This document shows, piece after piece, positions 24,310 through 36,089 of a DNA stretch of 64,000 bases. Position 1 is the first letter of the stretch. Each line of letters starts with the position of its first letter. The position numbers and the translations under genes were made by a program. The notes under the pieces are model-generated. The model saw nothing but the letters and a program-made list of their open reading frames with translations. It searched no databases and had not been told where the DNA came from. The stretch is from Sequoia sempervirens (taxonomy: Eukaryota > Streptophyta > Pinopsida > Cupressales > Cupressaceae). The DNA lies in the NCBI GenBank assembly GCA_007258455.2, contig VDFB02000001.1, positions 14,157,747-14,221,746 on the forward strand. Reading direction: 5' to 3'.

Positions 24310-26739
24310 ATGAGTGACAGAGAACAAAGGTATTTGGCAAGAGTATACAAGAGGGATACAGTTCAGACACAGTTGTATCAACCTCCAAAAGGTCAAACAG
24401 CTTCAGAGATTTTGAGGGCAAATTGGGAGCCTTCACAAGAAACAGAAATGGGGGATAATGAAAGAAATGAAAGGATTCTTGGTGGCGGTGAAAGAAGTTC
24501 TGGCAACAGAGATGACAGTGGAAAAGGAGGAGAGAGATCTACGAGTCCCGGGAAGGATTTTGGAAAAAAGATGGATGCCTTGATGGACATGGTATCTTTC
24601 ATGATGGGGAGAATGGGACAGAATAATGTTCCACAGAACAACTCAGGCCACAGAGGGGAGCATAGTGCTTCCAACCAGCATGATGAGCATGCAGCCCGGA
24701 CAGTGTCAAACAACACTTACATCTCTTCCAGACCATTCAAGCCCACTTTTTTAGTTCCTGTAGTCAATCAGCCAGAACCTGAAGAGAATGCTTCATGGGT
24801 GGAGCAGTTGAGGGTTGGCCGTACAGAGTATGACTCTCTACCTGTCGACATCAGGATGGACATGTCCTTCAATGATTTCATGGATCATAAGAGGAAGAAC
24901 AAAGGGCAAGGAAGAAACTTTGATCAAAGAAGACCATCAAATCAAGGAGACTTGTACCAAGCTGTCAACAAAGTTATACTTCCTCATTTTGATGGGAGTG
25001 ATACAAGTTCAGCCCGAGCTTGGATTCAAAAGCTGGATAACTATCTAGCTCTCAGACCAATGGCGGAAGAAGAAGCGATCAAGTTCGCTACGCTACACCT
25101 TGATGGGGTGGCGCACGAGTGGTGGTACCATGGCCTCGTCACTCTAGGCCATCGGTCTATCACAACATATGATGAGTTCACCACTAGGCTCATCGAAAGG
25201 TTTGAGAAAAAAGATCCTGAGATCCATTTCAGAGAGCTTGCTCAATTGAGACAGTATGGCACAGTGGATGCCTACATTGCGGAGTTTCAGAGACTTTCAG
25301 TCATGGTGACTGGAATCACGGAGCGAAGGTTGGTGATTCTTTTCAGTGAGGGTTTGACAGAACCACTCAAAGGTTGGATTAAAGCCTTTGATCCACCAAC
25401 ACTGCAAGAGGCCATGAAAAAGGCGAGAAACATGGAGTGGGCTGCTCCTAAGGCAAAATTTCAGTCAAACTCCCCTTTTCAGAAAAGGGATAAAGGAAAA
25501 AGGCCTCAGCATAAAAATCATTTGAGACCTCAGAACAAGGAGTTCAAGAATCGCAATCCCCATGTCACCAGGTTGGATCAAGAAACCCTGAATGAACTCA
25601 GAAGAAAAGGGTTGTGTTTTCGGTGTCAGGAAAAATGGTCTCAAGACCATGTTTGTCCTAAAGGGGTTAAGTTCAATCAGATTGAGTACTATTCTGCTGG
25701 GGAAAGTAGTTCTGATTTTTCCGACCAGCAATCTGATTTTGAAGGAAATGAAGAAGATAGAGCTCCAGAAGAGTCCGGAGATGAGAAGGGAAGTGGTGGA
25801 GTTTTAGCTCAACTTTCCAGTTTTCAAAGAAACGAATCATTCAAGGTTCGTGGGATGGTCAAAGGGCAGCGAATCGTTGCTTTGATCGATACTGGAGCAA
25901 CTCATAACTTCATTGATGAAGTTGTGGTAGCCAAGAAGGGGCTGCAAACAGAGGAGTTCGAAGGATTCAAGGTCATGGTTGCCGATGGATTTCATATTAC
26001 TTGCACCAAGAAAATATCTAACATGACCATGCAGTTGGGCAACTACGAAGTCAAGGATGACTTCTATGTAGTTCACATTGGGGATACTGATGCCGTTCTA
26101 GGCATTCAATGGCTGCGATCTCTTGGAGAGATCTCTTTGAATCTGCAGACTATGGAGTTGAAGTTCCAATCAGATGGGAAGAAGATAGTTTTGAGAGGCA
26201 TGTCCAATGGGGGTCCTCGAGTAGTGTCATTCAAAAGAATGGCAAAGCTGATCCGTCACGATCAAGCTGAGTGGGTTGCCGAATGCATGATACTTCCTGC
26301 TAGTCCTGTTGAGACTAAACGTGACCAACCTCCTGATATCCAGTCACTACTCACAAAGAAGAGCAAAGTCTTTGCAGATTTGCCTCCTGGACCACCACCT
26401 GAACGGGGTTCAGAACACATCATAGAGCTCAAAGAAGGAGCCAAACCGGTGATCACAACTCCATATCGGTATCCGAAGAGGCAAAAGGATGAGATCGAGA
26501 AGAATATTCGGGAACTTTTGGAGATGGGTTTCATACGCCCAAGCAAGAGCCCTTTTGTATATGCAGTGGTTCTTGTGAAAAAAAAGGATGGTACCATGCG
26601 CATGTGCGTGGACTATCGTGCTTTGAACCAAAGCACCATCAAAAATAGATACCCCATTCCCAGGATAGATGAGCTCATTGATGAGCTACATGGGGCTAAG
26701 TTCTTTTCGAAGATTGATCTGAGGTCGGGTTACCATTAG
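24310..26739 (+). pseudogene. gag-pol: Chromovirus gag-PR-RT (N-terminal part of polyprotein)
   Basis: An 809-codon frame from ATG at 24310, 34 bp after the primer-binding site. Gag: an acidic, Gly/Ser-rich N-terminus, then a retrotransposon-gag domain at about residues 215-380 ([36 protein letters not shown]). A zinc-knuckle-like [14 protein letters not shown] starts at residue 436. The aspartic protease motif [12 protein letters not shown] has its catalytic Asp at residue 527. The reverse transcriptase begins near residue 690 ([27 protein letters not shown]). The frame ends at TAG 26737-26739 exactly where related elements have Gln (GYHQIRM), so a CAG-to-TAG change is the likely cause. Downstream sequence continues in the same frame. 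Confidence 0.93.
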
Positions 26740-27089
26740 ATACGAATGAGGGGATCAGATGTGGAAAAGACAGCTTTCAGATGCCACTACGGCCATTTTG
26801 AATTCTTAGTCATGCCATTTGGGTTGACTAACGCTCTGGCTACCTTTCAATCTTGCATGAATCGTGTCTTCCAGAATCAATTACGAAGGTTTGTGCTGAT
26901 ATTTTTTGATGACATTCTGATCTACAGCAAGACTTGGGAGGATCACCTCAAGCACTTGGAGGAAGTGCTTAGTATCATGGAATCTGAGAGCTTGTTTGCA
27001 AAAGCTTCCAAATGTGAATTTGGAATGGTGGAGTTACTGTACCTTGGCCACATAATCAGTGCTGAGGGAGTGAAGGTGGATCCAGAAAA
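26740..27089 (+). pseudogene. Chromovirus RT palm with catalytic FFDD
   Basis: In frame with the preceding 809 codons. It reads TAFRCHYGHFEFLVMPFGLT, then LIFFDDILIYSKTWEDHLKH, which holds the two catalytic Asp of the reverse transcriptase active site, then YLGHIISAEGVKVDPEK. One A is missing from the A-run at 27086-27090 compared with the expected frame (IKAVVDWPPP), so the frame terminates at 27100-27102 shortly after. Confidence 0.9.
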
Positions 27090-27965
27090 ATCAAAGCAGT
27101 AGTTGATTGGCCACCTCCTGAGAGCTTGACCCAGTTGAAAGGTTTTTTGGGTCTTTGTGGTTTTTCGGAGATTCGTAAAGGGGTATTCACAGAATGCTGC
27201 TCCCCTTACTGATCTCACCAAAAAGGGAGCCTTTGCTTGGTCAGAAAAGGCTCAAATTGTTTTTGATAAATTCAAGAAGATCATGAGTTCGTGCCCAGTC
27301 TTGGCTATCCCGGATTTCTCCAAGCCATTCGAGCTGCAATGTGATGCATCAGGTGAAGGAGTGGGGGCTGTCCTGATGCAAGACAAACACCCTATCGTGT
27401 TTGAAAGCAGGAAAGTTACGGGGTGTTGAGAGGACATACTCAATCTATGATAAAGAAATGCTTGCTATTATGCATGCATTAGCCAAGTTCAGGCAGTACT
27501 TGGTGGGGAACAAATTCGTGGTTAAGACTGACCACAATAGCCTCAAGCATTTTATGCACCAGAAGGATCTAAATGAGAGGCAACAGAAATGGGTGAGTAA
27601 GCTTCAAGCTTACGACTTTGACATTGAATATGTCAAAGGGAAAAATAATGTCGTGGCCGATGCTCTCTCCAGAAGGCCTCATCTTAGCTCATTGTGTGAG
27701 CTTACTGCAGATTGGAGAGACATGTTGCTTGCTGATTATGCAAAAAATCAGTTTGCAACCAGCATTCTGGAAGGTACTTTCCATGATGAAAAGTACCAGG
27801 TGGTTGAGGGATTGATCCATTATAAGGGAAGAATCTTTCTGGTGGCTGATTCTAAGCTCAAGAAGAAGATTCTTTTGAATTTTCATGACATTCCAGTTGC
27901 TGGTCACCAAGGTTTTTTCAAGACCTATAGGCAGATCCGAGAAAGGTTTTCTTGGAAAGGTTTGA
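27090..27965 (+). pseudogene. Chromovirus RT thumb, RNase H and HHCC N-terminus of integrase
   Basis: After the -1 shift the frame reads VVDWPPPESLTQLKGFLGLCGF. A 2-base loss near 27163 then restores the first frame (RRFVKGYSQNAAPL). RNase H follows with FELQCDASGEGVGAVLMQ (first catalytic Asp), a +1 shift near 27414, then ERTYSIYDKEMLAI, FVVKTDHNSLKHFM and VVADALSRRP. The integrase zinc-binding part begins with FHDIPVAGHQGFFKTY. A further 1-base loss near 27965 changes frame before QECPVCQ. The domain content is intact although the reading frame is not. Confidence 0.88.
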
Positions 27966-29171
27966 AGAGGAGGTTCAACGCTACATTCAGGAATGTCCTG
28001 TTTGTCAAGCAAATAAAAATGAGCATACATTACCAGCCGGTTTGCTGCAACCACTTCCAATTCCCAATCAAAAATGGGAAAGCATTTCAATGGATTTCAT
28101 CACTGGGTTGCCCAAGGCCCAAGGGAAGGATTGCATTTACGTGGTAGTTGACAGATTAACCAAGTTTGCTCATTTCTTTGCCATTACCAGCACTTTTTCT
28201 GCAGCCCAAGTTGCAGATTTGTTTTTTCGAGAAGTGTTTAGGCTGCATGGGTTGCCAAAGAATATTGTAAGTGATAGGGACAGCAAGTTCCTAAGTACCT
28301 TTTGGCAGGAAGTTTTCAGAATGAGTGGTACTGTGCTCACTCCAAGCACGAGTTATCACCCCAAACTGATGGGCAAACAGAAGTGGTGAACAAGTGGTTG
28401 GAAGGCTACTTGAGAAATTATGTGTCAGAACAGCAGAAAGCTTGGGTCAAGTGGCTGCATATAGGCGAGTACTGCTACAACTCTACTTTTCATATGTCGA
28501 TCAAGATGTCTCCTTTCTTGGCACCTTATGGGTATGAAGCACCCAGTTTTGCAGACTTGGTATTTGGTGACAGCAGAGCACCTTTAGCCAAGGATTTGTT
28601 GCAGCATAGTCAAGACATAATGAGATCCTTGAAAGATAATTTGCAGATTGCACAAAATCAGCAGAAGTTGTATGCTGATCAGAGGCGTGTAGAGCGTTCT
28701 TTTGAGGTTGGGGATATGGTCTATCTTCGTTTACAACCTTATAGACAGTCTACTCTCAAGAAGAGTGGAGCTGAGAAGCTCAAACCTCGCTTCTATGGGC
28801 CATTCAGGGTCATCAGAAAAGTTGGGGCAGTAGCTTATGAATTAGAGCTACCCACAGATAGCAGAGTGCATAACGTCTTCCACGTGTCTCACCTCAAGAA
28901 GGCACTTGGACACAATGTGGTTGCTTCTTCACAGTTGCCCTCGTTGGATGAAGAGGGACAGTTGGTTCTAGTTCCAGAGGAGATACTTGATGTCAGAGAA
29001 CGTTCTTTAAGGAATAGAACTATCAGAGAATGTTTGGTAAAGTGGAAGAACCTGCCTATGGAGGATGTAACCTGGGAAAGTGATGAGATATTGCAGCATC
29101 CTAGTTTGCGATTGCTTGAGGACAAGCAATCTTGGGGAGGGCGGACTGTAATGTCCCCGTCTCAAACCTGA
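27952..29171 (+). pseudogene. Chromovirus integrase and chromodomain
   Basis: The frame at 27952-28389 gives the zinc-knuckle Cys pair (CPVCQANKNEH), then the catalytic core: SMDFITGLPKAQGKD (first Asp) and IVSDRDSKFLSTFW (second Asp). A 1-base loss near 28356 shifts to the frame used from 28302, which gives SPQTDGQTEVVN with the catalytic Glu. After the core come GPFRVIRKVGAVAYELELP and HNVFHVSHLKKALG, then a C-terminal chromodomain (RECLVKWKNLPMEDVTWE), the module thought to target insertion to heterochromatin. Translation ends at 29169-29171, 25 bp inside the 3' LTR. Confidence 0.9.
29131..29146 (+). other. Polypurine tract of the complete chromovirus
   Basis: TTGGGGAGGGCGGAC immediately precedes the 3' LTR and overlaps the last codons of the polyprotein. 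It primes plus-strand synthesis. Confidence 0.85.
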
Positions 29172-29713
29172 TCATTCATGTGACCGTTGGCCTTTTTTCT
29201 GGAAACCCGAAGGCTAGTCGGAAGATAAAATTAGGGTTTCCTATTTTTGAGGAGATCATTGCTCAGAGATGGAGGATTCAATAGCGGATTCTTTCTGGGT
29301 TTTCAGAGAGCTTCGCAGTGGTATGATCATCTCAGCATTCAGAGCACTTTTTGGAATTTACTATTTTTAGTAAATTCTATTTTTGGCAGCTTTCCAGTTG
29401 AGTTCAGCTCGGTTGACTTCCTGTTTCAATTGGGTCAGATGTCGTGTGCAGTGTTGGCTTCAGGGCATAATCAGAAGGATAAGTTAAGTCATTTAATTAA
29501 AAGGGTCATGTTTAAATGTTATATTTTAACGTTGACCCCTTGGCTTAGACTTAATGACTTAATGTTGTTTTTAAAAGTGGGTCCTTGAGGGTGGCGCCCT
29601 CATTAAGAAATGATTTAATTATTCCCTAAGTCAAAGCATGGTTATGAAGGGCGCATATTTCAAAGTATGATATTTAATTAAAATGTCAAATCTTGAGCCT
29701 TGAACAGAAAGTA
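29147..29713 (+). repeat. 3' LTR of the complete chromovirus, first part
   Basis: It matches 22424-22990 of the 5' LTR with few changes (for example CAATGGCGG to CAATAGCGG). The U3 palindrome is at 29354-29377. It ends at AAGTA, where the nested solo LTR begins, and resumes at 31652. Confidence 0.95.
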
Positions 29714-31646
29714 TGTAATGTCCCCTTCTCGAACCTAACCTTTCCAGTGACCGTTGGCCTTTTTCTGGAAACCCGAAGGCTAGTCGGAAGGTAAAATTAG
29801 GGTTTCCTATTTTTGAGGAGGTCATTGCTCAGAGTTGGTGGATTCAATGGCGGATTCTTTCTGGGTTTTCAGAAAGCTTCGTAGTGGTATGTTCATCTCG
29901 GCATTCAGAGCATTTTCTGGAATTTACTATTTTTAGTAAATTCTATTTTTGGCAGTAAACAGGATGGTATCAGGCAGTTGACCTTCTCCTTCAGTTGACT
30001 CACGTGGCGTATTCAGTTTCGGGCTTCAGAATGCAGTTTTGGGAAGTCAGGCTCATTTCACTTAAAAATAACATTATAATTTAAATGTTATTTTATCACC
30101 TTGGCCTAGTCAAATGACTTAATGTTATTTTAAAAGGTGGACTTGAAGGGTGGCGCCATCATTAAGGATATATTTAATATTTGATGAATTTTCCAAAGTC
30201 AAAGCAAGTTAATTTGGGCGCATTTATCAAGGTGTTGATTTAATTAAAATATGAATATTGAGCTAAAAGGGAAAAGGACGCCATCTTGAAGAATGAGCTA
30301 GGGTTTGGACATTGAGTTGGTTTTTAGGGTTTCGTGAAGTCAACCAAAACTTATAAAAAGGAAGACTTGAGCATCATTTCAATATCTTTTATCTACAGGA
30401 ATGTTATGCTGTCGGATTGGCTTTGGGATTGCTTCGAGGAATGAAGGCCTCCTAGCTTGGGCATTGCTTCTCGCTTGAAAGACAGCGACTAGTGGTGATT
30501 TAGCATAGTTTGTGAGTTTGCATTGAATTGTGTGCATTGTAATCAGCTTGTGGCTGTCTAGATCAGATTCTTGCATAATAGATGTTTTCTAGAATTGCAT
30601 TTTAGCTACAGCAGATTGGAGTTTTTATTCGTAAATCAAAAAATACAAAAATATTGCTTCTGGGTATTGCATAAATCTATGTGTTTGTAAGGGGCGCTTC
30701 ATTTCTCTAGATTGCAGATTTTATTGTTGAGTATTTAATTTTTAAAAGGAAATCGCCCTTGTTGCTGGGCCGTACCATTTGATTTCCTTGGATTTCGTGC
30801 CATTAATTAATGTGAGCATTTTGAGTCCGTTTTCAGTGTTAATCTTGGGCGCCATCTTCTTGGAATCGCATTGTATTTCGTTTCAGGAAGATTGATTAAG
30901 TTTTGAGTGAGTTACGAATGAATTTGTGAGATACAGGGCTGCTGTTCATGCATATAAAGATCCGGACTGTCAAAAATCAGATTATCAGGTTGGCCTTCAT
31001 ATTGCAGTTTCTGGTTTAATCTTCCTTATTCATTGAACGGAATTCAATAAGCATTGTTACAGCTCTATTACATTCTCAATTGTATTGATAGCAAGGCTTT
31101 GACTAATATTTTGTAAGCTGGCAGTAGTACTAACAGCAGATTATAATCTTGCTTATCATATTGTAACGTTCCTTTCTATTTCAGTAATTGCTATTGTAAT
31201 TAGTTTATCTCCGCCCTATGGTAGCTACTTTCCCACCTCGGGTTAGCAAGCACATTCTGGGTGTTGAGAATTTCCAGTTTTCAGCATTTCCTTTCAAGCA
31301 TTGAATTTTGTAATCACTCTGCCATATGGTCGCCCCTCACTCCATTCTGGATTGGGTAGCACATACTTGGTGTCGAGTTCCTTTTCAGTATTTAGAGTAG
31401 GAGATCCTCTGACCATATGCTCGCCATCATCGGCGCCATTCTTGGTTAGAGTTACAGCATAAGCAATTCGTTTTAGATCCTCTGACCAATGCTCACACCT
31501 TGCCCACATCGGGATCCTGGTGTACATTCTGGTTAGAGTTGCTTTTGCACGTTTTGGTTTATCTCCTAACCTTAACGGGTGCATTGATGTAATGTTGTAA
31601 TTTGCAATTGTTAAAAGATCGAAAAATTTTGGCTCGGAATATTCCA
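29714..31646 (+). mobile_element. Solo LTR nested in the 3' LTR, TSD AAGTA
   Basis: A 1933-bp LTR from TGTAATGTCCCCTTCTC to GCTCGGAATATTCCA, with AAGTA duplicated at 29709-29713 and 31647-31651. It belongs to the same superfamily as the host LTR but is clearly diverged, so it came from a different element. It carries the U3 palindrome (29920-29943), the U5 block near 30435 and two GATCCTCTGACC...GGTTAGAGTT modules near 31402-31555. Confidence 0.95.
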
Positions 31647-32923
31647 AAGTACGCCTTCTTGAGGAGATGAGGGGGTTTGACCTAAAAGTTGATTTTAGGG
31701 TTTCGTGAAGTCAAACGAAACTTATAAAAAGGAGTCTTGTGCATCATTTTGGGAATCTTTTGTCGACTATACTGTTATGCTGCCAGATTGGCTCTGGGAC
31801 TGCTTCGAGGAATGAAGGCCTCCTAGCTTGGGCATCACTTCGTGTTTGCAAGACAACATCTAGTGGTGAATCATTGTACTGTGAGTTGCATTTAGTGTGT
31901 TTTGTTCTCAGCTCATTGCATAGTTAGATTCGAAGTTGGCATTTAATAGTTTCAGCTTATTGCATTGTTTCTAGACAGCAGATTGCATGTTTTATTCATA
32001 AATCATAAAATACCAAAAATATCATTGTGGGTGTTAGCTCTTTGGCTTTGCTAGGCTTAGGCGCCATCATTCTCCAAGTTATAGAATTTTAAGTTGAGTT
32101 TGCAATTTTTAAAAGGAAATCGAATTCTTCAGCTGGGCCGTACTTTTTCATGCATTGGGAATTGTGCATTTATTCATTAGAAGTGTTTAGAGTCAGTTTC
32201 CTTATATTAGCTTGAGCGCCATTTTGCTGCGAGTCTTGTGCTTCTGCAATCACGTCATTTGAGCAAATTGATAGGGAGTTATGAGCATTTGGATGTTTTC
32301 ATAGGCTGCTGGTTTTGATGAGCAAAATACAGATTTGTAAAAAACAGAAAATAGAATTATTACTTCCAATTCATTATGAGAATTTGATGTGGCCTCTTGA
32401 ATCAAATCAAGGGAATTATTATTGTATTGTAATTGGTGAATATTTCCAGTTCTAATCTCTTGACAGGCATATAATCTTCACTCTGAAAACTGACAGTAGT
32501 ATTGGCAGTATTCTTAAGCTTGTTAATTTGAATTTGTAATGCTCAATTTCATTTGAAGTTTATCATAGATAGATCTCCACCCTATGGTAGCTACTTTCCC
32601 ATCTTGGGTCAGCAAGCACATTCTGGGTGTCGAGCAATTTCCAGTTTCACCATTTATTTCAAGCATTAAATTCTGTAATCACTCTGTCATATGGTCGCCC
32701 CTCACTCCGCCTTGGATTGGATAGCACATACTTGACGTTGAGTTCCTTTCTGTATCTAGAGTAGAAGATCCTCTGACCAATGCTCGCCATCATCGGCGCC
32801 ATTCTGGTTAGAGTTGCTTTCTTGCACGTTTTGGTTTATCCATCTAACCTTAACGGGTGCACTTGCTTCTAACGTTGTAATCTGTTAATTGAAAAACGAA
32901 AAAATTTGGCTCGGAATATTTCA
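31647..32923 (+). repeat. 3' LTR of the complete chromovirus, second part
   Basis: Resumes at the second AAGTA with ACGCCTTCTTGAGGAG, colinear with 22991-24262 of the 5' LTR, and ends GCTCGGAATATTTCA before the CCAAC duplication. Confidence 0.95.
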
Positions 32924-33031
32924 CCAACAATAACCCAACCACAGCATGGTGACCAAGATATCATACATATAATTGTTGGAAATATTGTCATCTATGTCAA
33001 AGGTACAAACACAAAGTTTGTTATCATTATC

Positions 33032-34917
33032 TGTAATGTCCCCTTCTCAACAGTGATTAGTTTTGTTGACCATTGGCCTATTCCGGAGACCCGTAGGCTA
33101 CTCGGAGGGCGAAAATTAGGGTTTCTTGTTTTTGAGGAGGTTGTTGCTTGAAGTTTGGTGATTGGATTGCGGATTCTTTCTGGGTTTTCAGAGAGCTTCA
33201 CAGTGGTATAGCATGCATGGTGATCCAAGCAACTTCGGGAATTTGCTATTTTTAGTAAATTCCATTTCTGGCAGTGGTCCTGTTGGCTTCAGTGCAGTTG
33301 GCTCTCTTCTTCAGCCAATTCAGTTGGTATTGTGATTTTTTGGCCTCCTGATGCATTTTCTGATGAGATAAGTTAATTTAATTTAAATAATGTTATATTT
33401 TGAGGTTATAACCCCTTGGCCTAGGTTTATCACTTTAAGTTGTTTTAAAAGGGGGACTTCAAGGGTGGTTATCTCATCAGGAGATAATATATTTTTCTAA
33501 GGCCAAATTATATATTGGAGAAGTGGGATGCCTATTTGGGGAGAAGATTAATTTTAATAAAGATAAAATATTTGCATTATGAGAAAAGGACGCCATCTTT
33601 GGAGGGAAAGGAGATAAAATAAAATTTGAATTTGGGCGCCCTTCTTGAAGCTTCTAGAAAATTCCTCTCAAGTCTTTATAAGCAGGCCTCTCCTCTTCAT
33701 TTCTTCATCTCATGTCTACAGTAATGTTATGCTATCGAAATGGTGAGTGAGTTGCTTCGAGGAAAGCATACCTCCTAGCATTTGGCTCAGCTTCTTGCTT
33801 GAAAGATAGCAACTAGTTCAGAGATAGATAGTAGTTGAGTTATTTTGCAATTGTAGTGAGTTTTTTGCATTTGTAGTTCAGTTTCCTAGCATGTTAGTCA
33901 AGTTTTGGAGTTGCTGGTTTGAGTAGCTGATTGTAAGTTTTATTCATAAATCCAAAAATAAAAATATCCTCATTTTGGGTACTTTACCTATCTAATTCCT
34001 TGCTAGGGGCGACCATGTGTGCCAATTTGCAGATTTTAATATCAAAAGTTTGATTTTATGGAGCAAAATCGCCCCTCCTTGAGGGTCGTACCATTCTAGA
34101 CATGCTTGGAATTCCGTGCAAAATTAATGAGTCTTTTGGGTTGGTTTTGTTGTTCCTTCTTGGGCGCCATCAGCATTAGGAGTCTGCATTTTATTCCATG
34201 CAATTGAGTGAGATTTGGGTGAGATATAAGCATTTTAGTGAGTCTCTAAGTTGCTGGTTATGCATTTTCAGTTGCAAGTCTGTCAAAATCAGATTATAAA
34301 GGTTGGTCTTTTGAGTGGAGTTTTGTGTCTAGGAATTCTTATTGAGATTTGGAGAGTTTAATACATTATTGCAGCCTTGATAGACTCCTAATTTTGTGTT
34401 CTTGGCAAGCACTCTATTTCATTGTAAGCTCAACAGTAGTACTGTCAGCATTCTCACTTCATTCTTATTGCACTTTATTGTAACACCCGCTGAATAAGTG
34501 GAAGAGGTTGGCTTGCCACCTATTTACTTTTTGCACTATACATCATGTTGCTGATTGGTTGGGCCATCACCAAGTTCATGGATCCTCTGACCATATGTTT
34601 GTACCTCACCCAACTTGGGATCTAGGTGCACAATCTTGGTTAGAGTTACTTTCTGATCAACTAGCTCATAGGGATCTTCTAACCATATGCTCGCCCCTCC
34701 TCCCACATCAGGTCTTAGGGTGCATTCTTGGTTAGAGTTACTCTCAGTTTAAGACCCTCTGACCATATGTTAGTACCTTGCCCAACTTGGGATCCTAGTG
34801 CACATTCTTGGTTAGAGTTACTTTCCACATCGTTTTGGTTTAGAGCTAACCTTAACAGGTGCGTGTTGCATTGTAATTGCTACAAAAAAATAAAAGAAAT
34901 TGGTTTGGTTCTTTACC
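33032..34917 (+). repeat. 5' LTR of a second chromovirus
   Basis: 1886 bp from TGTAATGTCCCCTTCTC to GGTTCTTTACC, directly followed by a tRNA-Met primer-binding site. It has the head motif CCGGAGACCCGTAGGCTA, a one-mismatch copy of the U3 palindrome near 33239, TTTATAAGCAGG as a TATA element near 33677, and the U5 block near 33750. Three direct modules with CTCTGACCATATG ... GGTTAGAGTTAC lie at about 34575-34825. The terminal CA has become CC. The preceding five bases are TTATC, but the partner TSD is lost with the 3' half. Confidence 0.88.
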
Positions 34918-34918
34918 G

Positions 34919-34931
34919 TGGTATCAGAGCC
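34919..34931 (+). other. tRNA-Met primer-binding site of the second chromovirus
   Basis: TGGTATCAGAGCC, one base after the LTR end, is identical to the site at 24264. Confidence 0.9.
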
Positions 34932-34973
34932 ATGATCCTGCCAACCTGTGCCCTGCAGTGATTCAATTGACAG

Positions 34974-36089
34974 ATGAGTGACAGTAATTGTAGATACTAC
35001 ACCAGAAGTCAGGCCAGAAATCAGTAGTCACAGTTTCGGCCAGTGCCAAAAGCAGATACCTTTTCAGAGGCTTTGAGAGAAACAGGGAAAGCAGTACATA
35101 TTGGTAAAGCAGTTGAGAACATGTCAAATAGTCATAAGCAGACCATGGATGACAGAGAGGATAGGATGGAGAAGAAGTTTGATGGGATGATTGATATGAT
35201 GTCTCATTTGCTTGCAAGAATGGATCAGCAAGTTGCTCAGAATCATACCCCTAGTCCAAACAATGCCACAAGAGAAAATAGTGGTGTCAATGGAAACAAT
35301 GGCAATGGGAGAGACAGGGACTATTGGCCAACATGAGGCCACATCTAGAGGATCAGCCTCTAGGCCACTCTTTCCTACATTCACTCAGAGGGAGGAACCA
35401 CAAGTTGAAGTTGCCATTCCTTTTGCAAATGATGCCAGGCAAGCCTACATGGAGTATGCCACCTTACCCCCTGATCTTAAAGACCAATGGTCCTTTGATC
35501 AATTCTTGAACCATAGAAAAAGAAGAAACGGAGGAAGAGTTGATAACCGAGCTCCTATGGATCCTAGAACTGACTATCAACAAGCCCTTGGGAAGGTGTC
35601 CTTGGCTCACTTCGATGGAAGTGAAGCGTGTTCAGCAAGGTCGTGGGTTCAGAAGTCGGACAACTACCTTTCACTAAGGCCCATGCCTGAAGAAGATGCC
35701 ATAAAATTTGCAACGTTGCATTTGGAAGGTGTTGCCCATGAGTGGTGGTACCATGGTTTGGTCACACTTGGCCACAACCTCATTCAAACCTATGATGAGT
35801 TCACATGTAAGTTGATTGAGAGGTTTCATACTAAAGATCCAAAGGTGAAGTTTAGGGAGCTTGCACATTTGAAACAGCATAGTTCATTGGAAGCATACAT
35901 TGGAGATTTCCAAAGACTTTCTGTGATGGTGCCCAACATCATTGAAAGAAGGCTAGTTGTACTATTATCCGAAGGATTGATGGAACCATAGAAAGGATGG
36001 GTTAAGGCATTCGACCCACCAAGTCTAGAAGAAGCCATTAAGAAGGCTCAAAGCATGGAGTTGTCAGCTCCAAGACCAAGGTTTCCACC
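34974..36089 (+). pseudogene. gag: Partial gag of the second chromovirus
   Basis: ATG at 34974, 42 bp after the primer-binding site, in the same place as in the complete element. The frame has an in-frame TAG near 35025, runs to a stop at 35336, shifts near 35325, and continues in the next frame to TAG at 35989-35991 (MEP then stop, where the first element has TEPLKGW). The retro-gag domain is clear: [40 protein letters not shown]. Coding sequence ends abruptly at 36089, where an LTR of another family begins. No zinc knuckle, protease or pol follows in the window. Confidence 0.85.

Larger units (their letters stand above)
22424..32923 (+). mobile_element. Complete Ty3/gypsy chromovirus, TSD CCAAC
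   Basis: Perfect CCAAC duplications (22419-22423 and 32924-32928) bound a 10.5 kb element: 5' LTR, tRNA-Met primer-binding site, gag-pol, polypurine tract and 3' LTR. A 1933-bp solo LTR with its own TSD lies in the 3' LTR. Both LTRs are exactly 1839 bp once that is removed, and I counted about 18 differences between them by eye, so insertion was fairly recent compared with the other elements here. Domain order PR-RT-RNaseH-IN-chromodomain places it among chromoviruses, and the long LTR and PR/RT wording suggest a Tekay/Del-like clade (inference). One stop and five frameshifts make it non-functional. Confidence 0.95.
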
